This document shows, in pieces, positions 44,001 through 52,461 of a DNA stretch of 64,000 nt (its first letter is position 1; each line of letters opens with the position of its first letter). The notes below the pieces were generated by a model. That model did not search any database. It was not told the DNA's origin and saw only the letters and a program-made list of their open reading frames with translations. Made by a program: the position numbers and the translations under genes. Origin of the DNA: Rhynchopus sp. YZ270_cl-10 (Eukaryota > Euglenozoa > Diplonemea > Diplonemida > Diplonemidae); assembly GCA_964035575.1 (NCBI GenBank), contig OZ037869.1, positions 248,001 to 312,000 of the forward strand, written 5' to 3'.

Positions 44001-46618
44001 AGCTCGTCGCCCTTTTTGGAGCCGCCGATGATGAGGGTTTCGATGTGGCCGCCTTGGAAGAACTCTTCGTAGTCGAAGAAGGAGAGATTGAGGTTGGTGG
44101 CGGCACGTTGACTGAGCACACGGGCGTTGCTGAAGATGGGAAGCCATATGGCCTGGGGGGCAGAGGTCTGTTGGAGACGATAGCTACAGCTTCCTGAAGG
44201 AAGGTGCAGCTTGCAGCGTGGGTCGCTAACAAGCATGTTTACATCGACTGTGGCGGTAGTGCACCATGCCCCCCGCCCCCGCGGCATGGTGCCAAGAAGT
44301 GTGACCAAAAATGTCTTCGGGCGTTGGTCCTCTTCAGTCGCCTCCATCCATATCCGCCCAACCACCTCCTTCACAGTCGCAACAGAAGGGTTCGCAAGAA
44401 ACGTGATAGTGATGACCCCAAGGCTGCTCTTATCATTCAGCTCCCCCGCAGTAACCGACGCAACCTTTTTCCCTTCGAAAAAAAGTGAGCGGGCTTCGGC
44501 GCAGGTATATGGCGTGCTGTGCCCGGAGCCTTCTTTGATGGGGGCTCCGCGGCGCTTTTTGGTTTCTTCTTGGTGTGCGACGTCGAGGGGCAGACCAAAC
44601 CCGAAGACGCAACCATCCTGCTTCCATCCTGAACAACAGTTCACCTCTAGGGTTACTTCTCCATCAAAACGGTCGCCCTCACAAATACAGGAAGGTGCTT
44701 GCAGTACAATGTCTTGACATATCGCAGGGGCTCGCGACGCCTTGACAGGATACGCAACAGTGTCAAGCACCCCAAACATATTCTCGGTGACAACTACGTC
44801 GATTCGCAGCTCCTTCTCGACAAACGCAGACCCACCTTGGGCTGTGGTAATTTCTGCATCGAGGGTGATGCTGACGGTTCGGGTACCAGGGGTGGTGCTG
44901 GTGGTGACGAAGCAGAGGGCTTGGATGAAGGCGTGGAGGGATGCTTCGACGTCGTCGGAACAGACACCACGGAGGGAGGGGGACATGCCGGTTTGGTGTG
45001 GCGGGCAGGTCTGTAGAATGCCGAGGTGGAGCTTCGTTTCGACGTCTTCGAGGACAACACATTCTTGCCCCTTCTTCCGCCCCAAGGCAACCCGCGCGAG
45101 ATGCGACGGTACCAGCTCCGTTGACGCAATGTCCAGCTGGTCGCCTTCACAGAAGCCTTGGCATATCTCTGCCCGCAGCGCAGCTTGTTTTGTATGCGGA
45201 AGGAATACCTCGAATTCAGGGAAGATGAGTGTGTGATGGGTAGAGGTGCAAGGATGGCACGTCTTCTGTGGTGGGCCCTTGAAAGCAAGAACGCAAGTGG
45301 CCCGGATTTCGTCGAAGACGGTGCTCCGTTGCAGTGCAGCGTCCTGCTCTTTTTGGAAGCGTGCCTCCTCCTTGCTGTGGGTTTCGGTGCAGCGTCGTAT
45401 TGTGTCCTCGAGCTCGGACTGCATGACCCGGGCCTGGCAGACCTGGCAGATGCGTTGTCTTCGTAGTAGCTTTTGGATCTCCTGCCGCCATTGTACGTCA
45501 CGTTCCTTTTCGTGGAGAAGCTCGAATTTGCGTTGCAGTTCTCTCTCCTTCTCCAACTGCCGCTCCTCTTCTCGCAGCTGCCGTTCCATGGCGAGTTGGG
45601 CGGATTCGACTTCGCGGGTTGCAATCTCTTCTTGCCGTTCGCGTTCGCGTGCCTTCTCTTTTGCACGCTCTTGGGAACGTTCTTGGTCACGAATGCGGAT
45701 TTGTTCTCGTTCAGCAACGCGAACCTTTTCGTGTACTCTTTCCAGTTCGCGTTCGCGGTCGCGGTCTTCTTCGCGTTGTGCGTCGCGGGCAATGAGCTCC
45801 TGAAGTTTGAGTTCGCGTTCACGTTCCCGGAGACGCATTTTCTCTTGTTCCTCATGCATTTCTGCGACCTCAGCCTCGCGCACCGCTTCTCTCGCTAGAA
45901 GCTTTGCGTGCCGTTCGATGCGCACCTCTTCGTTCCGCCGCCACAGCTCTAGCATCTCCTCCCGCTCACCTTCACGGTTGTCAATGTGTTGTTCACGTGC
46001 CTCGTTTTGTCGTATGGAGGCTTCCCCCAAGAACACACGGATGTCGAGACAGAGCTGCACCTTATGCCGGAGGTCATGGAATTCTACGCACAGTGCGGTG
46101 CTGAGACTGTCTGTTTCAAGGATCAGTTCGCTTCGTACTGCGGCATGGGTGCCGCGGATGTTGACCCTCGCCTGGTGTGGGTGCTTCCCGTGTACTGTTG
46201 CCAATGATTTGCGTGCGACCTGTGGTTCGCTGGAGACTTCGTTGCGTTGGTTGCAAGAGAGCTTGACTTTACTCCGAAAGCATGTGTCCTCTGCTGTGGG
46301 CTTGAGAAGAAACGTCATGTTGCTTTCAGAGTCTGCTGAGCCATGGGGATGAGCGTGGGTGGGAACAAGGTGGCGTTCGTACGCAACACCGTCTTCGTCG
46401 TCATGCGTCAGCTGTGTGCTCTCATCTGCGTCAGAAGGCGTGTCACGCACACTCTTCCTCCGCCTCCTCTGATCCGGCGGAACAGGCTCTCGCGTCATAA
46501 CGTTACGTGCCGCCAATGCCTGTCTAAAGATATGTCGGTCCATCGAAGGGCTTCTCTCTTTGTTCTTCCGACTTCTTCGGTGAAGCAGTTCACGTGCCGC
46601 ACTGTCTTCACCGGGCAT
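41015..46618 (-). CDS. Giant intronless protein: coiled coil plus about eight beta-repeat modules, 1867 aa
   Basis: A single frame of 5.6 kb starts at ATG 46618. Residues 1-200 are basic and Ser-rich; about 205-425 form a long Arg/Glu coiled coil; about 480-1867 hold about eight modules of roughly 170 residues. Each module contains a helix or strand of the form xxLrsIxYxx, a short linker and a strand pattern like GTRxVxVxLxD; examples are TRLLRSICYRN, ALLRSVQYFF and QATLRNVFLT. This is the pattern of cadherin-like repeats in large adhesins of bacteria and protists. No signal peptide or TM is visible, so the protein appears cytosolic or cytoskeletal. Between modules 3 and 4 a Ser/Pro/Gly-rich linker occurs (about 1110-1175). 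The function is unknown. Confidence 0.88.
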   Translation of the reverse strand: MPGEDSAARELLHRRSRKNKERSPSMDRHIFRQALAARNVMTREPVPPDQRRRRKSVRDTPSDADESTQLTHDDEDGVAYERHLVPTHAHPHGSADSESNMTFLLKPTAEDTCFRSKVKLSCNQRNEVSSEPQVARKSLATVHGKHPHQARVNIRGTHAAVRSELILETDSLSTALCVEFHDLRHKVQLCLDIRVFLGEASIRQNEAREQHIDNREGEREEMLELWRRNEEVRIERHAKLLAREAVREAEVAEMHEEQEKMRLRERERELKLQELIARDAQREEDRDRERELERVHEKVRVAEREQIRIRDQERSQERAKEKARERERQEEIATREVESAQLAMERQLREEERQLEKERELQRKFELLHEKERDVQWRQEIQKLLRRQRICQVCQARVMQSELEDTIRRCTETHSKEEARFQKEQDAALQRSTVFDEIRATCVLAFKGPPQKTCHPCTSTHHTLIFPEFEVFLPHTKQAALRAEICQGFCEGDQLDIASTELVPSHLARVALGRKKGQECVVLEDVETKLHLGILQTCPPHQTGMSPSLRGVCSDDVEASLHAFIQALCFVTTSTTPGTRTVSITLDAEITTAQGGSAFVEKELRIDVVVTENMFGVLDTVAYPVKASRAPAICQDIVLQAPSCICEGDRFDGEVTLEVNCCSGWKQDGCVFGFGLPLDVAHQEETKKRRGAPIKEGSGHSTPYTCAEARSLFFEGKKVASVTAGELNDKSSLGVITITFLANPSVATVKEVVGRIWMEATEEDQRPKTFLVTLLGTMPRGRGAWCTTATVDVNMLVSDPRCKLHLPSGSCSYRLQQTSAPQAIWLPIFSNARVLSQRAATNLNLSFFDYEEFFQGGHIETLIIGGSKKGDELSLILDLPGVAINDKGTLTRKGTPIASLETQGLLGAKCVRICFEKNACMSLSFVTRLLRSICYRNLGGDSMGTRCVGVYATLGGYTLEGQLSVVVNPPIIACPAVNLCQLQVGTPVCLAGEEKDELISDETTNLSDLRLHFTLPDATEQDLFEVSRGREDFVFRAACRDELIMEDEITLTDWDTAEWHEVRGIVFARRDECIALAFSRPGELCIRFRHDSSGAPLRSMGQSRGARSSTSSTLSSASMFSVSSKKLGATPAKGLGGQKQSIAPPSPTSSQGRAAPSLKGKPRDMRGKSTSSPGGGFQEEVQATLRNVFLTCDADMRSAMRTVVITATDALGGVTRIERSLQTFPQPVPCIQLQELFKLRHKCFQHSPEMWEEMKKCTPEQSHKQVVCFGQGAKFCNDDVSNTGTWKLMAEVVSGKDTHDRLMLLCENSNLDVSEDNTVSYKGVAFARMHSRSTLLLEFFATALWTHVQAIVNNLAFSVTQEPLLEGQRKISVVFQQNDVRHFSQHVLVNVMDPLIGGQCEISLVYGLGSGHCTFMRRLKLGVTEEESVAGGAVHVFFSSPPSVCDEVGLMNDPYTWFTDAHNCIYSGERKVGKVTQTAQSLSVTFGKDAVGGDVKNVLMRLYFAHWSNCPARHSRQLLVQVSDGSSMQSVKVVVSIQKSQESLAVVLRYTEMDFVLKGMPLRIALDARVIFAGGEKLPGQSCLLVTLLQGATQFDALSVDLPPHKGSDPREHPMRLCDRGNLWWYESSCDVRIGCVEKEKKGFKGLNIKLDSPSCRALEKLFNAVAFVCTRPNLKDRGSKRDIQLVLRPGTSALGTIRPVRQTLTVKLVGPLLDESACFPRKYCGAPLVLLPHILVSRDCFRTGRLDVGFTDLNATLQTLPYDVVLLRLGEEAEAAGLTIPAGSSEVRNPSGAVVATFEGNQTHTFTLLFEGAAPQEACALLRSVQYFFTGPDATHEANHYVSVAVDMRLTDHHGNVCGGVVKVDS

Positions 46619-46910
46619 CGTGGAGGATAGAGGGGGGGATAGGGGCTACCGCATTGCTGTGGGGGTGGAGATGAGAGGGGGAGCGTGGAGGGTGGGGGGA
46701 GGAGGAGAGGGGGGAGCGTGGAGGGTGGGGGGAGGGGTGTGGAAAAAAAAAATTGGGGGTTGTGGAGAGTTTTGTTATGAGCAAAAAGGCGGAGAGAGGG
46801 AGGAGGGGGGGGGGGGGGGGGGGGGGGGAAAGTGGAGTTTGGTGGTGTAAACGCGTAGGATGCAGGTGTACTAACGATTTGTGGGGAAAATGGAAGCTCC
46901 CCCAAAAAGC

Positions 46911-47049
46911 GAAGTTGATAGTGCAAAACGCCGACGCAGGCATCCCGCGGGTTATCGAGCCCCCGGAGTGTTGCGCTTGGGGGGGGGGGTTATTGGCAGG
47001 GGGGGGAAAGTTTATTAAGATGAACTTAAGCTTCTTGTGCTTAGTAATC
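46911..47049 (-). repeat. SINE-like composite repeat, longest copy
   Basis: It has both the T-arm-like segment seen at 32693 and a terminal hairpin copy (47019-47049), joined by a G-rich link. Read on the minus strand it is: hairpin, link, B-box-like GGCTCGATAACCC, then GCCTGCGTC and GCGTTTTGCACTATCAAC. This copy ties the hairpin repeat and the other parts into one unit. Confidence 0.75.
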
Positions 47050-47776
47050 TTGGGAAGAAGAAAAAGTTGAAAGATGAGTATGCCTCAGTATTGTGATGGG
47101 AGCCCATTGGAATACGCAAAATACATCAAAATACACGTGTGGTCAGCATACACATCCAACGGTAGTGGTACCGAAGGTTGGCACAAAAAAAAGGTGTTAG
47201 AAATGATTAAGATATGTTGGGGGAAACTGTTAGAGAATTGAAGGGGACCTCTTTGTGGATAAGAGGTGAGGGGGATGGCACAGTGCAGCTTTGCCTGTAC
47301 ACCAAAAAAAATGGGAGGGAAAGTGTCATTTGTCGCTCACCCATTCTTGTAGTGGTTTGATGCGTTGGCGCTTCCATACACAATCTCTCACCGGCTGGGG
47401 TGGTGGTGTTGTTGGAGCACAGTTGGCGTGAGTGAACGACGTGACAAACTTTCCGCTCACAAAGTGGTGTGCGTAAAAAATACCTCCCAAAAAAAAAGCA
47501 GATAATAAAACAGAAAACTTAGAAGAAAATTTGGTGTTACAAGGGAATCAATGACCGGCGTGACGCTGACTACACGGTAAGTTTTGGCAGCCGCGTCACT
47601 GGTACTGTCTCTTGCCTGTCTGTCGTATCTCTAGAGTAAATCGGTGGGATGCAAAGCCTGGAAAGGCAGCCTCCTACTCCCCTTCCCACTCTCTACTCTT
47701 ACATCAGATTAAGAAAAATTAAGATGATTCTTCACCGGCATGGTAAGTTGGAACAATTTAAAGAAAACTTGTTAAG

Positions 47777-47803
47777 ATGAATGCGCCTCTCGTGCACACA
47801 TCT
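47777..47803. repeat. Dispersed hairpin repeat, shortened copy
   Basis: It keeps the loop word GCCTCTCGTGC and the outer GATG/CATC arms but has lost most of the inner stem. Confidence 0.6.
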
Positions 47804-47827
47804 AAATTACTGGAAAAAAGCTTATAG

Positions 47828-47858
47828 GATGACGCTAAGCCTCTCTCTCGTGCTTAGC
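47828..47858. repeat. Dispersed hairpin repeat with expanded loop
   Basis: The stem CTAAGC/GCTTAG is intact with CTCTCTCTCGT in the loop, a small TC expansion. It lies 24 bp right of the previous copy. Confidence 0.75.
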
Positions 47859-47935
47859 CCCCCCCAAAAAAAAACTAAGATCAATACACATATTTTGTGC
47901 AACAAACCCTTTAAAAATGGACAGTTTTTTACAGA

Positions 47936-48958
47936 TTAGAGCCTGTTTTCTGCGTAGGATCCGGTCCCTGCGACGGGGCCCATTTCTTCTTTGGGCGCAC
48001 CTCCGCCTGAGGCCTTGGAGGTATCAGCCTGGTCTTCTTCATTGTCGTCTTTGTCGGCCCCGAAGAAGCCGAGGATCATGTACAGAAGGCCGAACCCGCA
48101 GAGCAGGGCGCCGCTGAGGTAGCGCGAGACGTCGACCCACGGCGGCAGCGAGTCGAGCGAGTCGCTTGCGGCAGACTCCGACTCGGTGACAGGCGGGCTT
48201 GGGGTCGGTTCATGGCAGAACACCTTGTCGCCGTTGATTGAATAGCTGCTCGCTGCCACTGCCCCTAGATAGATCATGATGAACCCACGGGTCGTCCAGT
48301 GGCTGAGGAACCTGAGGAGGGTGTGTGTAGTGGATCCCTCATGAGGGTAATTCTTCCGCAGAACATAGCCCGTATGTGTGGGGCAGTGTGGCGGAAGCCT
48401 AGTGAGGGCGTGTGTCATACCAAGCGAACCCCATGTACCCCTTGGCCCAGTTTCGCAGACAGTCGATGCTCATGGTGGCAATGCAGAGTGCGAAGAAGAT
48501 TGAGAAGACGCGGAGGATGAGGGTGATGACGTCCTGCAGGGGTGGAGGGTGGAGGGTAGATTTGCCGTGTATTTGAAAAAAAGTTGACTTGAAATACAAA
48601 GCCCTCTCGTGACAGTGTACCTAAAAAAAACATTGAAAGAGTGAAGATATGCAATGCAGGTTGCCGAACCCTATTTACCCTATACAAAAGGACTCCCATT
48701 TGGGGAAAAAACATTTGTTTGTGCGTAAAGTGTGTAACAAATATTCTGTGATATTTTTATTACTGCAATACGCTCCCACCGACTACCTGGCAGTGAAGAG
48801 GAAACCTCTTTGAGGCCAAAAAAACTGCTCCCACTACATACCATATCACCCCCATACTCAAGCAGAATGGACAGGCACGACCCGACGAAGAAGCTGCATG
48901 CACCGAACCCACCCCACTGACAGATGATCCCCCAACAGCTGAGATCACAAGACTTCAT
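47936..48958 (-). CDS. Four-TM membrane protein, TVP15/COPI-associated-like (3 exons)
   Basis: Exons 48958-48842, 48533-48421 and 48311-47936 give 201 residues; introns are 308 and 109 nt. Hydrophobic segments: about 9-34, 40-62, 88-105 (RGFIMIYLGAVAASS) and 145-165 (YLSGALLCGFGLLYMILGFF). The C-terminal 35 residues are acidic then Gly/Ala-rich and cytosolic-looking. The RGxxxIYLG segment followed by a final GxxYxxxGF helix resembles the COPI-associated/Tvp15 family of Golgi membrane proteins, but similarity is modest, and another small multipass family is possible. The splice joints keep frame in phases 0 and 2. Intron 1 contains a dispersed 35-bp repeat, and intron 2 the repeat shared with LSM8. 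Confidence 0.75.
48327..48371 (-). repeat. Intronic repeat, TVP15-like gene copy
   Basis: On the gene strand this begins GGGCTATGTTCTGCGGAAG and ends 15 nt before the splice acceptor, the same placement as in LSM8. Both introns also open with GTATGACAC, unlike the other introns here. Confidence 0.8.
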
Positions 48959-49216
48959 GGTGCAGTACGTTTAGCTGGGAGAAGGGGGAGGGTGGATGGG
49001 GAGACGACAGAGATCCACATGATCACAAAAATGAAAAAACCCCCACATTTTCATATACATCATTTGAGAAAAGAGCTCTATTCCTTTTTAACACCTCCAT
49101 TTTTTTTTTTGAGAATCTAAGTAGCTATGGACTGTCATACAGACTGTCTGCTACTACCCCTCCCCTCCCCTTCCCCTATATCACCAGAATTTTTCTGGAT
49201 TTTTTTTTTCTCCTTT

Positions 49217-50251
49217 TCAATACTTCCGGTGTACCCCTAATACTGCAGCGTACGCTTGGCGCCTAGCGATACTGCTGTTAGGGTTCGCCAGAATCTTCTG
49301 CCGTTTCGCAGTGAGGTCCTCTTCTGAGGGCTTTGGGGTGGCTTCATTCTCTGCCTTCTTCGCAGCAGAACGCTTTGCGAGCAGACCTAGGGCTGCGTCT
49401 TCGAAGGTTCTTTTCTTCCCTTTTGATAACCTGTCGCCATTTGTATTTGCCTCTCCTCCCAACAGCGCTGATGCGGACTTATCCATTTCCACCCTCGCAT
49501 GCGTAGCGCACATCCCTTTATAGCACGACCCCAAATCAATCGGAGCGCCACACGTCCCTTTCATCTCCCCCCCCATCCTCGACTTCTTCATCACCTCATA
49601 CGAACAGAACGCAAGCGTCTTCATCGTCCCAACCGGATGCAACTCCGTATCTGGATCCCAAGAAGACAACGCGAAAGAGATCTCATGTGTATAAGGGTTG
49701 ACCTGCCTATAAGAAGAAGGGTTGCGGACTAAAAGGACCTGGCCTACCTGGAATTCCGCCTTACTGCGTTTGTGTACCGCCAGTTTTAGCTCTGCGCCCA
49801 TCAAATCGGTTATGGTGAGCGAGACGTAGGAGATTTTGGGTTGTTTTGAAGTCTCCGGTTTTTTTGCTTCTGGTACGGTGCTTGGTGCGGATGGTTTGGA
49901 AGAGAAAGTGTTCTGCGCGCGGTCGCTTGCTCTCGTGTCCACTCGCGCTTTCTTTTCAAAGGAGCGTTGCGATGCTTTGATCACTACCCCACCTACGGCC
50001 CAAGGTTGTTTGTGCTTTGTTTTGTCCAAAGCTTCGATCAAAGAAGGTACCTGGCCAACACTGACTAATCGTACCGGAAGTTGGTTGGGGGCAGAAGGAG
50101 AAGAAGAAGAAGAAGAAGAAGTGCCTTCTATAAAAAGCTGCAGCGCTGCAGATGACATCACCCGCTCTGTGTCGTTGGGGAGCAGTGCCAAAAAGGGGTC
50201 TCGAAATGCGCCTTGTACAGAAGGTTCGACCTCTTCTGGCGGTGCTGACAT
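49217..50251 (-). CDS. Mcm10-like replication factor, 344 aa
   Basis: The start is ATG 50251 (MSAPPEEV); a CTCCATTTACAG acceptor-like site is 31 nt upstream. The centre (about 75-215) has an OB-fold pattern (WAVGGVVIKAS, then ISYVSLTITDLMG, QVGQVLLVRNP). It is followed by a zinc-finger-like segment with Cys and His in the Mcm10 order: FCSYEV, GTCGAPIDLGSCYKGMCATH. Mcm10 uses this OB-fold plus CCCH finger to bind DNA, Pol alpha and the CMG helicase at origins. The C-terminus is Lys-rich with a final conserved-looking tail (NPNSSIARRQAYAAVLG). It is much shorter than animal Mcm10 and lacks the second zinc motif region. Single exon. Confidence 0.78.
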   Translation of the reverse strand: MSAPPEEVEPSVQGAFRDPFLALLPNDTERVMSSAALQLFIEGTSSSSSSSPSAPNQLPVRLVSVGQVPSLIEALDKTKHKQPWAVGGVVIKASQRSFEKKARVDTRASDRAQNTFSSKPSAPSTVPEAKKPETSKQPKISYVSLTITDLMGAELKLAVHKRSKAEFQVGQVLLVRNPSSYRQVNPYTHEISFALSSWDPDTELHPVGTMKTLAFCSYEVMKKSRMGGEMKGTCGAPIDLGSCYKGMCATHARVEMDKSASALLGGEANTNGDRLSKGKKRTFEDAALGLLAKRSAAKKAENEATPKPSEEDLTAKRQKILANPNSSIARRQAYAAVLGVHRKY

Positions 50252-50656
50252 ATTTAGATTCAAAGAAAAGACAGCTTTTTTTCTGTAAATGGAGAAATTA
50301 GGGGGTGAACTGTATCAGTGTGTAAACTTTGACCGGTTTGACCGGCCCTTTGGGTGAAGTAAATGAGAAAAAAAAAGGGGGGGTGAGAGGAGTTGGGTCC
50401 GGTCATAGGGGGCATGTATACCCTGCCAGGGTGATCTTGCATAAAAAGAGGGCAGGGTCGTTTAGCACCCAGGACTAGGGGAAGTCCCGCATACCCCAAC
50501 AAAAAGACAAAGGCTATGCACTGGTAATAAAGGAGAGGCAGGGTAGCTGAAAAACAAAAAGACCCTGAATGCATATGAAAAAATTCCTCATTTTAGTGAC
50601 AGGTGGCATTCGAATGAAGCTGCCTTTGTGCAGTGCGCCTGTTCAGGTAAAACCTC
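50252..50656. other. Spacer; no gene seen
   Basis: Contains the Mcm10-like leader and splice-acceptor-like site (50283-50300); otherwise featureless. Confidence 0.5.
50283..50300 (-). promoter_or_regulatory. Candidate splice acceptor upstream of the Mcm10-like gene
   Basis: The minus strand reads TTTCTCCATTTACAG with the AG at 50284-50283, leaving a 31-nt leader. It matches the ACAG acceptors of the cis-introns. Confidence 0.5.
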
Positions 50657-51682
50657 CTAAACCATTCCCAAAACTTCCCAAAACCTTCCCAAACGCTCCC
50701 AACCCCTCTCAAACTGAATGTCGCTTAAGAACAGATAATACAATAAAATGAAATAACCGATCAAAAACACCCAAAAAGTACCTGCCAGGTATAGACGAAA
50801 GGCTATATGACAAGCCATATTATACGGCACTACGTAGCTACACGTGCCCAGTCCACGCACAGTCTTCAAGTTTGTGCATTTAAACATGAAGAGGGACCCG
50901 AATGTGGTGACTGCGCGCACGCCAGTGAAATTTACTGTCGTCAAAGCTGTGCAACCAATTAGGAAACGATCCTCAATCCTGGTGAGTGCAGACAAGCCGC
51001 CCAGGTCAACTGCGGTCAGTGTTGTGCAATAAGCTAGACACAAATCACCGATTGTGGTGACTGACCGTAAGCTGCTGAGGTCGACTGTCGTCAAGGCAGA
51101 GCACCGATACATAAAACATGCACCGATTGTAGTGACTGCACGCAAGCCAGTGAGATTTACTGTCGTCAAAGCTGTACACGAATATAGGAAACGATCCTTA
51201 ATCCTGGTGAGTGCAGACAAACCGCTCAGGTCAACTGCGGTCAAAGACGCGCAGTTGACAAGGAAGCCGTTCCCAATCACATCCACAACAGACACGTTGC
51301 TGAAATCAATAGACGTTACTGCACTGTGTTGTAAGAAGTCGTCTGGAATCGCAGTCGCAACTTCTGCCTGCAGCAGCAAGGTAGCCACCTTCGCATCCGT
51401 CACCACCTGCAACCTTCCTGCTGTGATGTCTCTCTCACCCAATGCGTGAAGTGCTGCAATGGCTTCGTACTTCTTCGCCTTCGCCTCCGTCAGCACAACT
51501 GTGTCTCCAGCACTCAGCTGCGTGATGTCCTCCACTTCCTCCCCTTGGAACTCCATGTGAAAGTCGCCTTCGCACAACCCCGTTGCAGACGCCACCTTCT
51601 CCCGCAACTTCTCCGTTGTGTCATACTCACCCACCTCAATCACATACTGCCTATTGCCGAAGGTCCAAACTGTCAGTTCCAT
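50657..51682 (-). CDS. Ubiquitin-like / BspA-type LRR protein with C-terminal TM, 341 aa
   Basis: The start is ATG 51682 (MELTVWTFG). Residues 1-70 have a ubiquitin-like strand and helix pattern (VGEYDTTEKLREKVASATGL then FQGEEVED). Residues about 115-285 are BspA-type leucine-rich repeats of about 23 residues, with the word CTALTTVNLTGLRAVTTIG repeating with small changes. A hydrophobic segment at about 303-325 (TFWVFLIGYFILLYYLFL) could anchor it. BspA LRRs mediate protein contacts and are often expanded in protists. The DNA repeats are close to one another (69-nt steps), so recent internal duplication is likely. The C-terminal 25 residues after the TM are basic/aromatic. Confidence 0.85.
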   Translation of the reverse strand: MELTVWTFGNRQYVIEVGEYDTTEKLREKVASATGLCEGDFHMEFQGEEVEDITQLSAGDTVVLTEAKAKKYEAIAALHALGERDITAGRLQVVTDAKVATLLLQAEVATAIPDDFLQHSAVTSIDFSNVSVVDVIGNGFLVNCASLTAVDLSGLSALTRIKDRFLYSCTALTTVNLTGLRAVTTIGACFMYRCSALTTVDLSSLRSVTTIGDLCLAYCTTLTAVDLGGLSALTRIEDRFLIGCTALTTVNFTGVRAVTTFGSLFMFKCTNLKTVRGLGTCSYVVPYNMACHIAFRLYLAGTFWVFLIGYFILLYYLFLSDIQFERGWERLGRFWEVLGMV

Positions 51683-51914
51683 TCTTTGTTTTTTGTGTAT
51701 CTCTAGAGGAGTTTAACAGTGGTGATATATTTACGAATCCAACACTATATGCAATAAGGAAATGGAAACGGGTGCTTTTTTTTACTTCAACAATCCCCTG
51801 CTGGAGCAGGTTCTGTTACACAAATGTCACCCCCGGAAAAATTTTTTTTGGGGGGGTTTTTTTGTAACAAGATACGTTTGCTGTCTACCTGAGCAGGGTT
51901 TTTTTCTATTTTTG

Positions 51915-51976
51915 ATAAATTGTTGGAGTAGTGCAGTTGCCTCGGTTGTGTTGCCACAGTCGTGCAATCTCCACTG
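51915..51976. repeat. 62-bp hairpin repeat, copy 1
   Basis: The ends TGGAG and CTCCA pair; inside are GCAGTTGCCTCGGTTGTG and TTGCCACAGT. The same sequence occurs at 52336-52396 and 54043-54105 in the same orientation. Confidence 0.85.
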
Positions 51977-52031
51977 TCTTTTATTTTTTTGTGTGTGCAA
52001 AAAATACAAAGAGAAGAGAAGAAGTTGGTAA

Positions 52032-52069
52032 GATGAACCAAGCCCCTAAAACACTCTCGCATAGTTCTC
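52032..52069. repeat. Dispersed hairpin repeat, divergent copy
   Basis: Recognisable by GATGAACCAAGCC and CTCTCGCATAGTTCTC, with a longer loop. Confidence 0.5.
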
Positions 52070-52195
52070 AAGGGGGTACAGAAGGTGCAGAATACTAATC
52101 ACAACATTCAACAGAGAGAGGCATCGGTGGGTCAACCGTTGTGAGATTCTGATACATGGCTGAAGCCTTTCCCCCCCCACACACACACACCCTGT

Positions 52196-52225
52196 TGGGG
52201 CCATATTCTGCGCAAGAATTGCCCC
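52196..52225 (+). repeat. Intergenic relative of the intronic repeat
   Basis: It reads GCCATATTCTGCGCAAGAAT flanked by GGGG and CCCC, matching the core of the LSM8 and TVP15-like intron repeats but on the opposite strand and outside any gene. Confidence 0.65.
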
Positions 52226-52335
52226 TATTAGTTATCAAACACACCCTTGCCCATCACCTCCCCCCTCCCACAAAGGCACATCACTACTTTTTTCCCCTCG
52301 AGCTTCGAGAGATTTCACACCGACTTTCTTTTTAG

Positions 52336-52396
52336 ATAAATTGTTGGAGTATAGTTGCCTCGGTTTGTGTTGCCACAGTTTTGTGCAATCTCCACT
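52336..52396. repeat. 62-bp hairpin repeat, copy 2
   Basis: It lacks about 4 bp of the left stem region of copy 1 and is otherwise nearly identical, including TTGCCACAGTT. Confidence 0.85.
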
Positions 52397-52461
52397 TTTT
52401 TCACTTCGATCATCATCCTATCCGAGGGTTCTGTAACATTGTAACATTCAACCCGAAAAAA

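Larger units (their letters stand above)
46619..47935. other. Spacer with G runs, SINE-like and hairpin repeats
   Basis: No gene was seen. It contains a G homopolymer of about 22 at 46806-46828, GGAGGGTGGGG tandem motifs near 46680-46740 and the repeats listed below. Confidence 0.6.
51683..52461. other. Spacer with two copies of a 62-bp repeat; no gene seen
   Basis: Repeats are at 51915-51976 and 52336-52396, a hairpin repeat at 52032-52069, and a relative of the intronic repeat at 52196-52225. No coding region was seen. Confidence 0.6.
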
